Assembly (NCBI GenBank): GCA_965227455.1
Contig: OZ245752.1
Location: forward strand, 992,001 to 1,056,000
Direction of reading: 5' to 3'
DNA: 64,000 nt
Source: JABDIP01 sp965227455
GTDB lineage: Bacteria > Pseudomonadota > Alphaproteobacteria > DSM-16000 > Inquilinaceae
The notes beneath the pieces were generated by a model. It saw only the letters and a program-made list of their open reading frames with translations. It did no database searches and was not told where the DNA came from. Shown here piece after piece: positions 34,254 to 43,506 of this stretch (positions within the stretch are counted from its first letter, which is position 1; the number at the start of each line of letters is the position of its first letter). A program made the position numbers and the translations under genes.

Positions 34254-34760
34254 CTAGGATGAGGCGCGGCGCAACCAGGCGACGAGACTATCCACGATCA
34301 GCGTGAACACAATGATGACCATTGCCGGGGCGATCAGGGGCTCCGATTGAGGCGATCCAACGTGATCGGCCATGACGAGCCGCTCAAGTGCGTTGCTGGC
34401 CAGCCCGGAAAGCGCTGCCACGGCAATCATCCAGACATAGATAAGACATCGTTCCGGCAATGCCGCCATCGCGAAGTAGTCGAATGGGGATTTGGAGGGC
34501 TTTGGCAGAAGCCACACCTGAGCCGCCGTGGCGGCACCGACGACGAAGAGCGTGCTGATCAGGATTGTCGTCCAGAAGAGCGAGTCGCCGGCCCGGTCGA
34601 ATTGATGCGCGACGACTCCGCCAATGAACGGCACCGTCGCGCCGATACCCAGGCCGACAACAAGGCTGGCGACAATCAGCCGGGACCACACGGCCGGCCG
34701 GGACCAGTCGATTCCAAGACCGGGACGCCGTGGCTGTGGTGTCCGAGAGTCTTCCGTCAC
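34254..34760 (-). CDS. Small four-helix membrane protein, tandem paralogue A
   Basis: 168 residues with four hydrophobic helices. It shares its opening pattern RPGLGIDWSRPAVWSRL with paralogue B (RPGTGVDWTSMAVWMRL) and the tail VAWLRRA with IVWLRRAG, so the two arose by duplication. Function unknown; no catalytic residues stand out. It follows a 23-residue remnant of the cyclase gene 3' end, which shows the duplicated unit was cyclase end plus membrane gene. Start ATG 34760; no strong Shine-Dalgarno, GGTCCCGT only. Confidence 0.65.
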   Translation of the reverse strand: MTEDSRTPQPRRPGLGIDWSRPAVWSRLIVASLVVGLGIGATVPFIGGVVAHQFDRAGDSLFWTTILISTLFVVGAATAAQVWLLPKPSKSPFDYFAMAALPERCLIYVWMIAVAALSGLASNALERLVMADHVGSPQSEPLIAPAMVIIVFTLIVDSLVAWLRRASS

Positions 34761-34875
34761 GGGACCTCACTGATGCGGGCGGGCGCTAGCATGCCGATGC
34801 ATCGAACGCCACACGCATTTGGCAACTACCAAGTTCAGGCATTCCCGGCTGGTATTGCCGGTCCCGCAGCCGTGC

Positions 34876-34948
34876 TCATCGCATCGCGAAAGTCCGCACC
34901 GGTAATGTCCCGAATGCCTCCACCTTGACCGGCACGGCGAAGAAACGG
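34876..34948 (-). pseudogene. Duplicated 3' end of the cyclase gene
   Basis: Reading the minus strand, RFFAVPVKVEAFGTLPVRTFAMR then stop, against HFFAVPVKVKAFGTFPVRAFAMR and stop at the end of the intact cyclase at 35680. The copy starts right at the stop codon of paralogue B, marking the duplication junction. No start codon; it is a remnant. Confidence 0.85.
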
Positions 34949-35470
34949 TCACCCGGCAGCCGGGTTGGGCCCGGCGCGTCGCAGCCAGACGATGATCACA
35001 TCCGAGATCATCACATGGCAAACGGGGAGTATCATCACCCCGAGCAGCGCGACAGGATAGGTTGCCGCATCAAGCCCCGGATCGACCAGTCGGAAGACGA
35101 GTTTGCCGGTCAGCCCGGCCAGGCAGGTGAACGCGATCAGCCAGACAAAGGCGATTCCGGCTTCCGGCCAAGTCGCTCGCTTCATCAGGAGGAACGGAGC
35201 CACCGCGCCTTTGTGCAGGATCCGATGGTGCAAGGCCGCGGCCAAAGCGATCAGGGGTAGGGAGCTGACGACCAGCGTCGTGTATCGCAAGGTTTCACCG
35301 GCCAATTGAAACAGGTTGGCGATGATGAGCCCGACGACCGAAGGCGTCCCGCCATAAGTCAAACCGGTCAATAGGCTGATCGCCAGGAGCCGCATCCAGA
35401 CAGCCATACTGGTCCAGTCGACGCCGGTTCCGGGGCGCGTCTTTCTCAGTCCATTCGACGTCTTGTTCAT
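34949..35470 (-). CDS. Small four-helix membrane protein, tandem paralogue B
   Basis: 173 residues, four hydrophobic helices, same layout as paralogue A. The second and third loops are short and basic (HHRILHKG, LLMKRATWPEAG). It lies 209 bases downstream of the intact cyclase gene, and its stop codon is also the left border of the cyclase 3' remnant. No Shine-Dalgarno is evident before the ATG at 35470. Function unknown; the association of this gene type with the cyclase in both copies suggests a shared role or a chance duplication unit. Confidence 0.65.
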   Translation of the reverse strand: MNKTSNGLRKTRPGTGVDWTSMAVWMRLLAISLLTGLTYGGTPSVVGLIIANLFQLAGETLRYTTLVVSSLPLIALAAALHHRILHKGAVAPFLLMKRATWPEAGIAFVWLIAFTCLAGLTGKLVFRLVDPGLDAATYPVALLGVMILPVCHVMISDVIIVWLRRAGPNPAAG

Positions 35471-35679
35471 GCGGCGTCCGGCCCGAGCGCGAGGACCCGC
35501 GTTGGGTGGTCCCGCAACGTGGTGCGGCATTGGTCGTTTCCAGGTCGCACGGTGTCGCAACAGTGCATAACGGCCAGTGTTCCGATTGGGCCAATCGAAA
35601 TGCGAATAGGTCGTCAAAGCTAGAACCCTGGACGTTGCAGGTCCGTTAAGCCAGTCGTCGGTCGAGACCCGGCGCGCCC

Positions 35680-36381
35680 TCATCGCATCGCAAAGGCCCG
35701 CACCGGGAATGTCCCGAACGCCTTCACCTTGACCGGCACCGCGAAGAAGTGGGCGCCGCGGTCGGGCACGGAGGCGAGATTGGTCAGGTGCTCGGCGATG
35801 GGGATGTCGTGGGCCAGCAGGTCGGAATGCACCGGGCGCTCGCCGGTATGGGTGCCGTCGATGTTCAGGGAGTCGATGCCCACCAGGGCCGCGCCCGCCT
35901 CGCGCAGGCGTACCGCGGCGTCGGCGGTCAGGTAGGGATGGCCGGTCAGGTAGCTGTCGGTGTTCCAATGGGCCGACCAGCCGGTGTGCACCAGCACCGC
36001 CTTGCCGGCGACGTCCAGGCCCTGGAACGCGGAGGCGTCGATGGCCTTGCCGCCCCCGGCATCGGCGCGGACCACCATGGCCTCCAGATCGGCCAGGCTC
36101 TCCAGCGGCAGTTCCGACAGATCCTTGCCGTCGGCATAGCGATGGAACGGCGCGTCCACATAGGTGCCGGTATTGGCGACCATGTCGATGCGGCCGATAT
36201 GGAACTCGGTGCCCTCCGCGTAGTGCGACCGGGATGCCTCCCGGGAAAGGTAGTCGCAGATGACGGGGGCGGGTAGGCCGGGATAGGTGACCACACCATC
36301 GGCAACACTGTGGCTCAGGTCGATGAATCGGGATGGGCTCATGATCGGCGTCCGTATCGGCTCGGCGGGGATTTTCGTCAT
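35680..36381 (-). CDS. Cyclase-family (kynurenine formamidase-like) metal hydrolase
   Basis: 233 residues, cytosolic. The family binds metal through HxGTHxDxPxH; here the segment is ANTGTYVDAPFHR, so the first His is Asn and the second Tyr, a variant seen in some members. RFIDLSHSVADGVVTYPGLP opens the domain. Family members act as arylformamidase or hydrolyse similar amides or cyclic substrates; no particular one can be named. Two starts are possible, ATG 36381 and ATG 36342; neither has a clear ribosome site, and the conserved part begins after the second. Confidence 0.78.
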   Translation of the reverse strand: MTKIPAEPIRTPIMSPSRFIDLSHSVADGVVTYPGLPAPVICDYLSREASRSHYAEGTEFHIGRIDMVANTGTYVDAPFHRYADGKDLSELPLESLADLEAMVVRADAGGGKAIDASAFQGLDVAGKAVLVHTGWSAHWNTDSYLTGHPYLTADAAVRLREAGAALVGIDSLNIDGTHTGERPVHSDLLAHDIPIAEHLTNLASVPDRGAHFFAVPVKVKAFGTFPVRAFAMR

Positions 36382-36411
36382 GATCGCAGCGCCGTTCGCC
36401 GAGGCAAAGGC

Positions 36412-36440
36412 TTGACGAAGACCCCTGGATGACGCATATC
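36412..36440 (+). promoter_or_regulatory. Promoter of tRNA-His
   Basis: TTGACG, 17-base spacer, CATATC. It would start transcription about eight bases before the tRNA. Confidence 0.6.
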
Positions 36441-36454
36441 ACCGGCCTCCCGGT

Positions 36455-36531
36455 GGCGGCCGTAGCTCAGCTGGTAGAGCGCTCGGTTGTGGTCCGAGTG
36501 GTCGTGGGTTCAAATCCCATCGGTCGCCCCA
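36455..36531 (+). tRNA. tRNA-His (GTG)
   Basis: Cloverleaf with acceptor GCGGCCG/CGGTCGC, D-stem GCTC, anticodon loop TTGTGGT (anticodon GTG), T-loop GTTCAAAT and an encoded CCA. The extra 5' G at 36455 faces C73, the classic histidine identity pair. Confidence 0.95.
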
Positions 36532-36643
36532 TCTCTTCCGCACATCAAGTTCGAGTGACAGGCCGCGTTGCGCGGCTGGGCCGAAGCTCCGTCCCTGAGC
36601 TCGTCGGGTGCCGCTCGATCGCAGCACTAGTTAGGAACAGGGC

Positions 36644-36672
36644 TTGACCTCCACGCATCCGGTTCCTACATT
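36644..36672 (+). promoter_or_regulatory. Promoter of the three-helix membrane protein gene
   Basis: TTGACC, 17-base spacer, TACATT. A transcript would start near 36679, inside the palindrome at 36675-36692. Confidence 0.6.
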
Positions 36673-36674
36673 CA

Positions 36675-36692
36675 TTTCTGTAATAACAGAAA
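36675..36692 (+). promoter_or_regulatory. Palindromic operator overlapping the transcription start
   Basis: TTTCTGT-AATA-ACAGAAA, a perfect 7-4-7 inverted repeat just downstream of the -10. A repressor bound here would block initiation. The regulator is not identified in this window. Confidence 0.55.
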
Positions 36693-36710
36693 CATCTAAA
36701 TGATCGATAT

Positions 36711-36731
36711 GCCCCGGATGAGGTCCGGGGC
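36711..36731 (+). other. Hairpin in the leader, directly before the ribosome site
   Basis: GCCCCGGA, five-base loop, TCCGGGGC, followed after two bases by GAAAAGGAGG. It may set translation efficiency or mRNA stability of the next gene. Confidence 0.45.
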
Positions 36732-36746
36732 CGAAAAGGAGGAGCC

Positions 36747-37190
36747 ATGCTGGCAATCGTGTCCCATGCCGTCTTCCTGGTCCTTGCCGGAGGACTCGCC
36801 CTGGGCGTCGGTGCCTACCTGTGGCGACATGGCGAGGCCCTGCGGGCCGGCCGGGCCGGGATGGACCGTTCGGCGAGCGGTATGCACACCTTGACCGGCC
36901 TGACCGTGCTGGGCTATGGCCTGGTTGTCGTCGGCGCCGCCGTCATCCTGCTGATGTTCGGGGATGTGCCCGTGACGCCGCTCGATGCGGTTCTGTTCGT
37001 CGGAATGCGGCTGGGCGCGTTCCTCGTCGTGGTCGGCGTAACGCACTTCAAATGCCTTGCCTTATTGTCGCGGGCCTTCAGGGATCCGACGAACACGGCA
37101 TCCGAAACGGCGCGGCCGCGTCGGGCCCGAGAGGATCCCCTGGACAGGGTCTTCGAGGCCATAAGGCTGGATGCGCCGTCCGGCCTCTAG
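36747..37190 (+). CDS. Three-helix membrane protein of unknown function
   Basis: 147 residues with helices at about 2-24, 48-72 and 82-108, and a charged, Arg-rich C-terminal tail presumably in the cytosol. No recognised domain. The ribosome site AAAAGGAGG is strong. It has its own promoter and an operator across the start site, so it is inducible or repressible; the signal is unknown. It is not co-directional with the following small gene. Confidence 0.7.
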   Translation: MLAIVSHAVFLVLAGGLALGVGAYLWRHGEALRAGRAGMDRSASGMHTLTGLTVLGYGLVVVGAAVILLMFGDVPVTPLDAVLFVGMRLGAFLVVVGVTHFKCLALLSRAFRDPTNTASETARPRRAREDPLDRVFEAIRLDAPSGL

Positions 37191-37232
37191 AAGGAATTGC
37201 CGGGCGCCGCGCTGGTCCCGCGGCGCCGGGCA

Positions 37233-37520
37233 TCAATTCTCGCCGGGCTCCTCGGGCGTGCGCGGGCCTGTCCATTTTCGAGTCTCAAATTCGAGCACCG
37301 CTTCGACTGCCGCCCGGATATAGGGATCGGTCAACACTGAGACCGCCTGTTCGCCCACCAGCAAATCGTCGCGCTCGCCGCCGGGGAAATGCACGCGCCA
37401 GCCGTTGACCGGGTCGCGGCTGACCTCCAGATCGCCGTCGATCGTGCAGATCGTGAATCGCGGCGACAAACTCATCCTGGAACCCCCACATTTCGCTTTC
37501 AGATAGTCCTGCAATGCCAT
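37233..37520 (-). CDS. Small hypothetical cytosolic protein
   Basis: 95 residues from ATG 37520, preceded by AACCAGGG. The sequence (ICTIDGDLEVSRDPVNGWRV, then FPGGERDDLLVGEQAVSVL) looks like a compact alpha/beta protein with no membrane segment. I do not recognise a family. It converges with the three-helix membrane gene. The frame stays open a little further upstream, to 37598, without clear coding character. Confidence 0.55.
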   Translation of the reverse strand: MALQDYLKAKCGGSRMSLSPRFTICTIDGDLEVSRDPVNGWRVHFPGGERDDLLVGEQAVSVLTDPYIRAAVEAVLEFETRKWTGPRTPEEPGEN

Positions 37521-37911
37521 GCGCCCTGGTTCCCTCGTTCCGTGACGGACCGTTGCCGGGGCGGCCTGGGATCCGGCTTCAATGGCCGGGTCCGGCATTC
37601 AGTGTTCCGCAGTCTAGCGGCCGTCCCGACGACGGCAGTGACCTCCGACACAGCAAGAACCGTGCCCGTGCGACCCGACTGCAGCGTGGCCGCGCCGTCG
37701 CGCCGCCGATCGCGGGGCGGCCTGCCCGATTGACAGGCAACCGCCCGCCGAATGACCGCATGGGACGATCGGCGGCGCGCGCTGGGGCGACCATCGCCGA
37801 TCCACCTCACCATCCGCTCACAATGGTCTCGCCGAAATGCCGCCATGCGTCTTGGCGTTTCCGGGCCGGCGGCGCAGACTTGCCGGTCCCGGCCGAGCGA
37901 CGAGATGGGCG
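37521..37911. other. Intergenic stretch between divergent genes
   Basis: 391 bases of high-GC sequence. It must hold the promoters of the small gene at 37520 and of the NAD(P)H-hydrate repair gene, but I see no convincing -35/-10 pair, tRNA or coding frame. Confidence 0.4.
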
Positions 37912-39387
37912 ATGGAGATGACGGGGCAGGAATTGCTGACGGTGGAGCAGATGGGGGAGGCCGACCGGCTGGCTATCGCCGGCGGCATCCCCGGGATCCA
38001 GCTGATGGAAAACGCCGGAGCCGCCATCGCCGCCGCCATCCGCGAGCGCTGGCCCCGGCGCCTGGTGCTGGTTCTCTGCGGACCGGGCAACAATGGCGGC
38101 GATGGCTGGCTGGTCGCGCGGCTGCTGGCGGAGGAGGGGTGGCCGGTGCGCCTGGCGACCCTGGTCGATCCGGAATCCCTGTCCGGCGACGCCGCGCTTG
38201 CGGCCGCCCGGTGGTCGGGGCCGGTCGAGCGGCTGGGTGACGATAACGTCGACCCCCTGCTGGACGGGGCGCCGCTGGTCGTCGACGCGCTGTTCGGTGC
38301 CGGCCTTGCGCGCGCGATCGACGGTGCGGCGGCCGCGATGCTGTCCCGCATCGGCGACCAGGGCCTGACCTCGGTCGCGGTGGATATGCCCAGCGGCGTG
38401 CATGGCGACACCGGCGAGGTGCTGGGGATCGCCGCGCCAGCGGTGCTGACGATCACCTTCTTCCGCAAGAAGCCGGGGCATCTGCTGATTCCAGGCAGTG
38501 CCCTGTGCGGCGATTGCTGCGTCGCCGATATCGGCATACCGGAAAGCGTGCTGCAGTCCCTGCAACCGGCGACCGCGGAAAACGGGCCGTCCCTGTGGCA
38601 GGCGGCGTTGCCCTGGCCGAAATCCGACGGCCACAAATACACCCGCGGTCACGCGCTGGTGCTGGGCGGAGCGCGGATGACCGGTGCCGCCCGGCTGGCC
38701 GCCCAGGCGGCGCGACGAGCCGGGGCCGGGCTGGTGACCATCGCCGCGCCGGACTCCGCGTGGCCGGTCTACGCGGCCGGCCCGCCGGGGCTGCTGGTGG
38801 ACTCCGAGGACCGGTGGTTGGAGCTGATGGCGGATGAACGGCACAACGCGGTGCTGGTCGGACCGGGTGCCGGTATCGGCGACGCCGCCCGGCAGCGGGC
38901 CCTTGAGGCCTGCGCGGCCGGCAAGGCGCTGGTGCTCGACGCGGACGGCATCACCAGCTTCGCCGACGACCGGGAGGCTCTGTTCGCCGCCTTGAACGAC
39001 AGGTGCGTCCTGACGCCACATGAGGGCGAATTCGCCCGCCTGTTCGGGCACGACGGCAGCAAGCTCGAGCGGGCTCTCGCGGCGGCCCGTGAGAGCGGTG
39101 CGACAGTCCTGTTGAAGGGTGCCGATACGGTCATCGCCGCACCGGACGGTCGCGCGGCGATCAATGGCAATGCGCCGCCGGACCTTGCCACCGCCGGCAG
39201 CGGCGATGTGCTGGCCGGGATGATCGTCGGGCTGCTGGCCCAGGGCATGGCGTCGTTCGCCGCCGCCTGTGCCGCGGCCTGGATGCATGGGGCGGCGGCG
39301 TCGGCCTTCGGGCCGGGGCTGATCGCGGAGGATGTGATCGACGGGCTGCCCGCGGTGCTGCGCGGCCTGAAGGAGGGGAATCGTTGA
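37912..39387 (+). CDS. nnr: Bifunctional NAD(P)H-hydrate epimerase / ADP-dependent dehydratase
   Basis: Repairs hydrated NADH and NADPH: the N-terminal YjeF_N half interconverts the R and S hydrates, and the C-terminal ribokinase-like half dehydrates the S form with ADP. 491 residues. The first part shows GPGNNGGDGWLVARLL (about 55-75); the second shows GPGAGIGD, VLDADGIT, LTPHEGEFARLF and the active-site loop TAGSGDVLAGMI. The start is ATG 37912 or 37918; the conserved part begins right after. Co-directional with the tRNA-Leu and tig downstream. Confidence 0.92.
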   Translation: MEMTGQELLTVEQMGEADRLAIAGGIPGIQLMENAGAAIAAAIRERWPRRLVLVLCGPGNNGGDGWLVARLLAEEGWPVRLATLVDPESLSGDAALAAARWSGPVERLGDDNVDPLLDGAPLVVDALFGAGLARAIDGAAAAMLSRIGDQGLTSVAVDMPSGVHGDTGEVLGIAAPAVLTITFFRKKPGHLLIPGSALCGDCCVADIGIPESVLQSLQPATAENGPSLWQAALPWPKSDGHKYTRGHALVLGGARMTGAARLAAQAARRAGAGLVTIAAPDSAWPVYAAGPPGLLVDSEDRWLELMADERHNAVLVGPGAGIGDAARQRALEACAAGKALVLDADGITSFADDREALFAALNDRCVLTPHEGEFARLFGHDGSKLERALAAARESGATVLLKGADTVIAAPDGRAAINGNAPPDLATAGSGDVLAGMIVGLLAQGMASFAAACAAAWMHGAAASAFGPGLIAEDVIDGLPAVLRGLKEGNR

Positions 39388-39440
39388 CGCCACGCCGTCG
39401 CATCGCCGGGCCCGGATTTGTCCTGTGCGGTGCGAATCTG

Positions 39441-39455
39441 GTGTGCTATAGACCG
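39441..39455 (+). promoter_or_regulatory. Extended -10 promoter element before tRNA-Leu
   Basis: TGCTATAGA, a TGn-extended -10, about 40 bases before the tRNA. No good -35 at 17 bases. Confidence 0.4.
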
Positions 39456-39494
39456 CGCCGCGATGGCGCAGGGTACCGGTTATCCCCCGTCGGC

Positions 39495-39579
39495 GCGGGC
39501 GTGGCGGAACTGGTAGACGCACTGGCTTTAGGTGCCAGCGACGCAAGTCATGGGGGTTCAAGTCCCTCCGCCCGCACCA
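39495..39579 (+). tRNA. tRNA-Leu (TAG)
   Basis: 85 bases, with the long variable arm of class II tRNAs. Acceptor GCGGGCG/CGCCCGC, anticodon stem CTGGC/GCCAG with loop TTTAGGT (anticodon TAG, reading CUA), T-loop GTTCAAGT and an encoded CCA. Confidence 0.95.
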
Positions 39580-39658
39580 GCCGGGCCACGCCGATCGCGA
39601 AAGAACGCGGACCGTCAGCGCTTACGGTCCCAGGAACGCAGAGCAGGCATAGAGACCC

Positions 39659-41146
39659 ATGCAGGTGACCGAGACAGCGGCGGAAGGCTTGCGCCGCGAA
39701 TACAAGATTACCGTCGACGCCGCCGATATCGAGCAACGCGTCGAGCAGCGGCTGGACGACCTCGGCGGCAAGATCCGGCTGCCCGGTTTCCGCCCCGGCA
39801 AGATCCCGCGCAAGATCCTGCGCCAGCGCTATGGCAAGTCGGTCCTGGGCGAGGTGCTGGAAGGCGCGGTCAATGACAGCTCCCGCGAGACCATGTCCGA
39901 CCGCGGCATCCGTCCGGCCCAGCAGCCGAAGATCGAGATCACCAAATTCGATGACGGCGCCGACCTCGAATACACCATGGCGGTGGAGATCCTGCCGGAG
40001 ATCGAACCGATCGATTTCGGCGCCCTCAAACTCACCCGCCTGCGCTCCGAGGTCACCGACGACACGGTGGCCGAGGGCCTGAAGAAGCTGGCCGAGGGAC
40101 GCAAGAGCTTCACCAAAGTCGCCAAGGCGCGCGCCGCCAAGCTCGGCGACCAGGTGCTGATCGACTTCTCCGGCGGCATCGATGGCGAGAAGCGCCCGGA
40201 GATGCAGGGGACCGACATGGAGGTCGAGCTCGGCTCGGGCTCCCTGATCCCCGGTTTCGAGGACCAGATCGTCGGAAAGAAGGATGGCGAGTTCACCATC
40301 ACCGTGACCTTTCCGGAGGACTACCACGCCGCCGAACTGGCCGCTAAGGACGCCGAATTCGACGTCACCTTGAAGGAGGTCCGCGAGGCCAAGACCATGG
40401 AGGTCGGCGAGGATCTGGCCAAGGAAGTCGGCTTCGACGATCTCGATGGGCTGAAGGACGCGGTGCGCCGCCAAACCGAGACCGAGTTCGAGCAGGTCTC
40501 GCGGGCGCGGATCAAGCGTCTGCTGCTTGACACCCTGGCCGACAACCACACCTTTGAAGTGCCGGCCGGCATGGTGGATGCCGAGTTCCAGTCGATCTGG
40601 CAGCAGGTCGAGGAGGCGCGCAAGCAGGCCGGCGACGACGATCCCGATGCGGGAAAATCCGACGAGGAGCTGCAGGAGGAATATCGCGGCATCGCCGACC
40701 GCCGGGTGCGTCTCGGTCTGATCCTGTCCGAGGTGGCGCAGATCAACAATCTGCAGATCAGCCAGGACGAGCTGAACCGGGCGATCATCGCCGAGGCGCG
40801 GCGGCATCCGGGCCAGGAACAGCAGGTCTTCGAGTTCTTCCAGAAGAACCCGCAGGCGGTCGACGGGCTGCGGGCGCCGATCCTGGAGGACAAGGTGGTC
40901 GACTACATCCTGGAGATCGCCGAGGTCGAAGAGAAATCGGTCACGCCGGAGGAGTTGCTGCGCGATCCGGACGACGAGGCCGCATCCGACTCCGGGGCTG
41001 CGAAGCCGGCCAAGGGGAAGGCGAAATCGGCGGCCAAGCCGGCTGCGAAGAAGAAGGCGGCGGCGAGACCGGCCGCCAAGGGCGGCGCCGAGAAGAAGGC
41101 GCCCGCCAAGGGTGCGGCAAAAAAGACCACCAAGGCGGATAGCTGA
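39659..41146 (+). CDS. tig: Trigger factor, with long basic C-terminal tail
   Basis: Ribosome-bound chaperone with peptidyl-prolyl isomerase activity. 495 residues: ribosome-binding domain (about 1-145; signature GFRPGKIPRKIL), FKBP domain (about 155-245; GDQVLIDFSGG and LIPGFEDQIVG), and the helical arm. The last 55 residues are an Ala/Lys/Pro-rich tail (AKKKAAARPAAKGG...), histone H1-like, which makes it longer than the usual 430-450. It stands ahead of clpP and clpX as in many bacteria. The tail might bind RNA or DNA; this is not known. Confidence 0.93.
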   Translation: MQVTETAAEGLRREYKITVDAADIEQRVEQRLDDLGGKIRLPGFRPGKIPRKILRQRYGKSVLGEVLEGAVNDSSRETMSDRGIRPAQQPKIEITKFDDGADLEYTMAVEILPEIEPIDFGALKLTRLRSEVTDDTVAEGLKKLAEGRKSFTKVAKARAAKLGDQVLIDFSGGIDGEKRPEMQGTDMEVELGSGSLIPGFEDQIVGKKDGEFTITVTFPEDYHAAELAAKDAEFDVTLKEVREAKTMEVGEDLAKEVGFDDLDGLKDAVRRQTETEFEQVSRARIKRLLLDTLADNHTFEVPAGMVDAEFQSIWQQVEEARKQAGDDDPDAGKSDEELQEEYRGIADRRVRLGLILSEVAQINNLQISQDELNRAIIAEARRHPGQEQQVFEFFQKNPQAVDGLRAPILEDKVVDYILEIAEVEEKSVTPEELLRDPDDEAASDSGAAKPAKGKAKSAAKPAAKKKAAARPAAKGGAEKKAPAKGAAKKTTKADS

Positions 41147-41163
41147 GGCGGCGGTCCCACGCT

Positions 41164-41182
41164 CGACACAATCTTTGTGTCG
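41164..41182 (+). other. Hairpin between tig and clpP
   Basis: CGACACAA, three-base loop, TTGTGTCG, inside a wider pairing of CCCAC with GTGGG. No T-tract, so it is a leader structure for clpP or an RNA-processing site rather than a clear terminator. Confidence 0.45.
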
Positions 41183-41275
41183 TGTCTCGAGAGTGGGGAA
41201 TCGCGGCCCGGTCGGATGCCGGAGGGGCCGCTAATCCAGGTCGCAAAGGCGAAGCGAGTGGAACCGAGGACCGAT

Positions 41276-41911
41276 ATGGACGAGTTTGAACCGCGCATGA
41301 ATACCCTGGTGCCGTTCGTAGTCGAACAGACCAACCGGGGCGAGCGCTCCTACGACATCTACTCGAGGCTGCTGTCGGAGCGGATCATCTTCCTGATCGG
41401 CCCGGTGCATGACGGGCTGGCCAGCCTGATCTGCGCCCAGCTGCTGTATCTGGAATCGGAGAATCCGAGCAAGGACATCGCCCTCTACATCAACTCGCCG
41501 GGCGGCGTGGTGACGGCGGGCATGGCGATCTACGACACCATGCAATACATCAAGAGCGACGTGTCGACGGTGTGCATCGGCCAGGCGGCGTCCATGGGAT
41601 CGCTGCTGCTGGCGGCCGGCGCCTCCGGCAAGCGCTATGCCCTGCCGAACAGCCGGGTGATGATGCATCAGCCCCATGGCGGCGCCCAGGGCCAGGCCAG
41701 CGACATCGAGATTCAGGCGCGCGAGATCCTCAAGATGCGCGGCCAGATGAACGAGATCTACGTCCGCCATACCGGGCAGAAATTGTCCGTGGTCGAGGAG
41801 GCCGTCGAGCGTGACAATTTCATGTCGGCGGAGGAAGCCGCACAGTTCGGGATTGTCGATCAAGTGGTTGAAAAACGCCCCGGGCTAGACAAGGAACCGG
41901 CTGCAAATTGA
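41276..41911 (+). CDS. clpP: ATP-dependent Clp protease proteolytic subunit
   Basis: Serine peptidase that works with ClpX or ClpA. 211 residues from ATG 41276 (GAGGACCGAT in front); MNTLVPFVVEQ begins the mature region at residue 8. Catalytic Ser106 lies in GQAASMGS and His131 in MMHQPHGG; the Asp lies in the C-terminal ERDNFMS region. Order tig-clpP-clpX-lon is standard. In Caulobacter ClpXP drives the cell cycle by degrading CtrA; the same may hold here, but no cell-cycle target is visible in the window. Confidence 0.95.
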   Translation: MDEFEPRMNTLVPFVVEQTNRGERSYDIYSRLLSERIIFLIGPVHDGLASLICAQLLYLESENPSKDIALYINSPGGVVTAGMAIYDTMQYIKSDVSTVCIGQAASMGSLLLAAGASGKRYALPNSRVMMHQPHGGAQGQASDIEIQAREILKMRGQMNEIYVRHTGQKLSVVEEAVERDNFMSAEEAAQFGIVDQVVEKRPGLDKEPAAN

Positions 41912-42091
41912 TTAACTTAACTATATGTTGATCGGTTCCACACTCTCATGTTGAATGAAAATGTTGCGGGTGTGTTTTCGGTCGGGAATACTCGGCAGAA
42001 TGCATGACAATCCAAATCGATTCCGGGCATTGCCGGCCGGGAGTCGCAGCGGGTTCCGATCGAGGAAAAACGGCGCAATAACGGAGCTTCG

Positions 42092-43363
<1,272 letters not shown>

Positions 43364-43457
43364 GGTCACGGTCCGCCGGCCCCGCGTCGGCGGCACCCGC
43401 GCTGCGTCCGCCGGTCCCTTGAACCCGGCTGAGGCGACGCCAAGTTACAGTGAAAGC

Positions 43458-43479
43458 GACCGGCCGATTGGGGCCGGTC
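43458..43479 (+). terminator. Possible weak terminator between clpX and lon
   Basis: GACCGGCC, six-base loop, GGCCGGTC, followed by TTAGCCGTTT. The T-tract is poor, so some read-through into lon is likely. Confidence 0.4.
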
Positions 43480-43506
43480 TTAGCCGTTTCCCAAGAGGCA
43501 GAGTGA

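Noticed and set aside
43420..43455. Possible heat-shock (RpoH) promoter before lon, CTTGAA ... CCAAGTTA
   Set aside because: The -10 part is too far from the alphaproteobacterial consensus to support it by eye.
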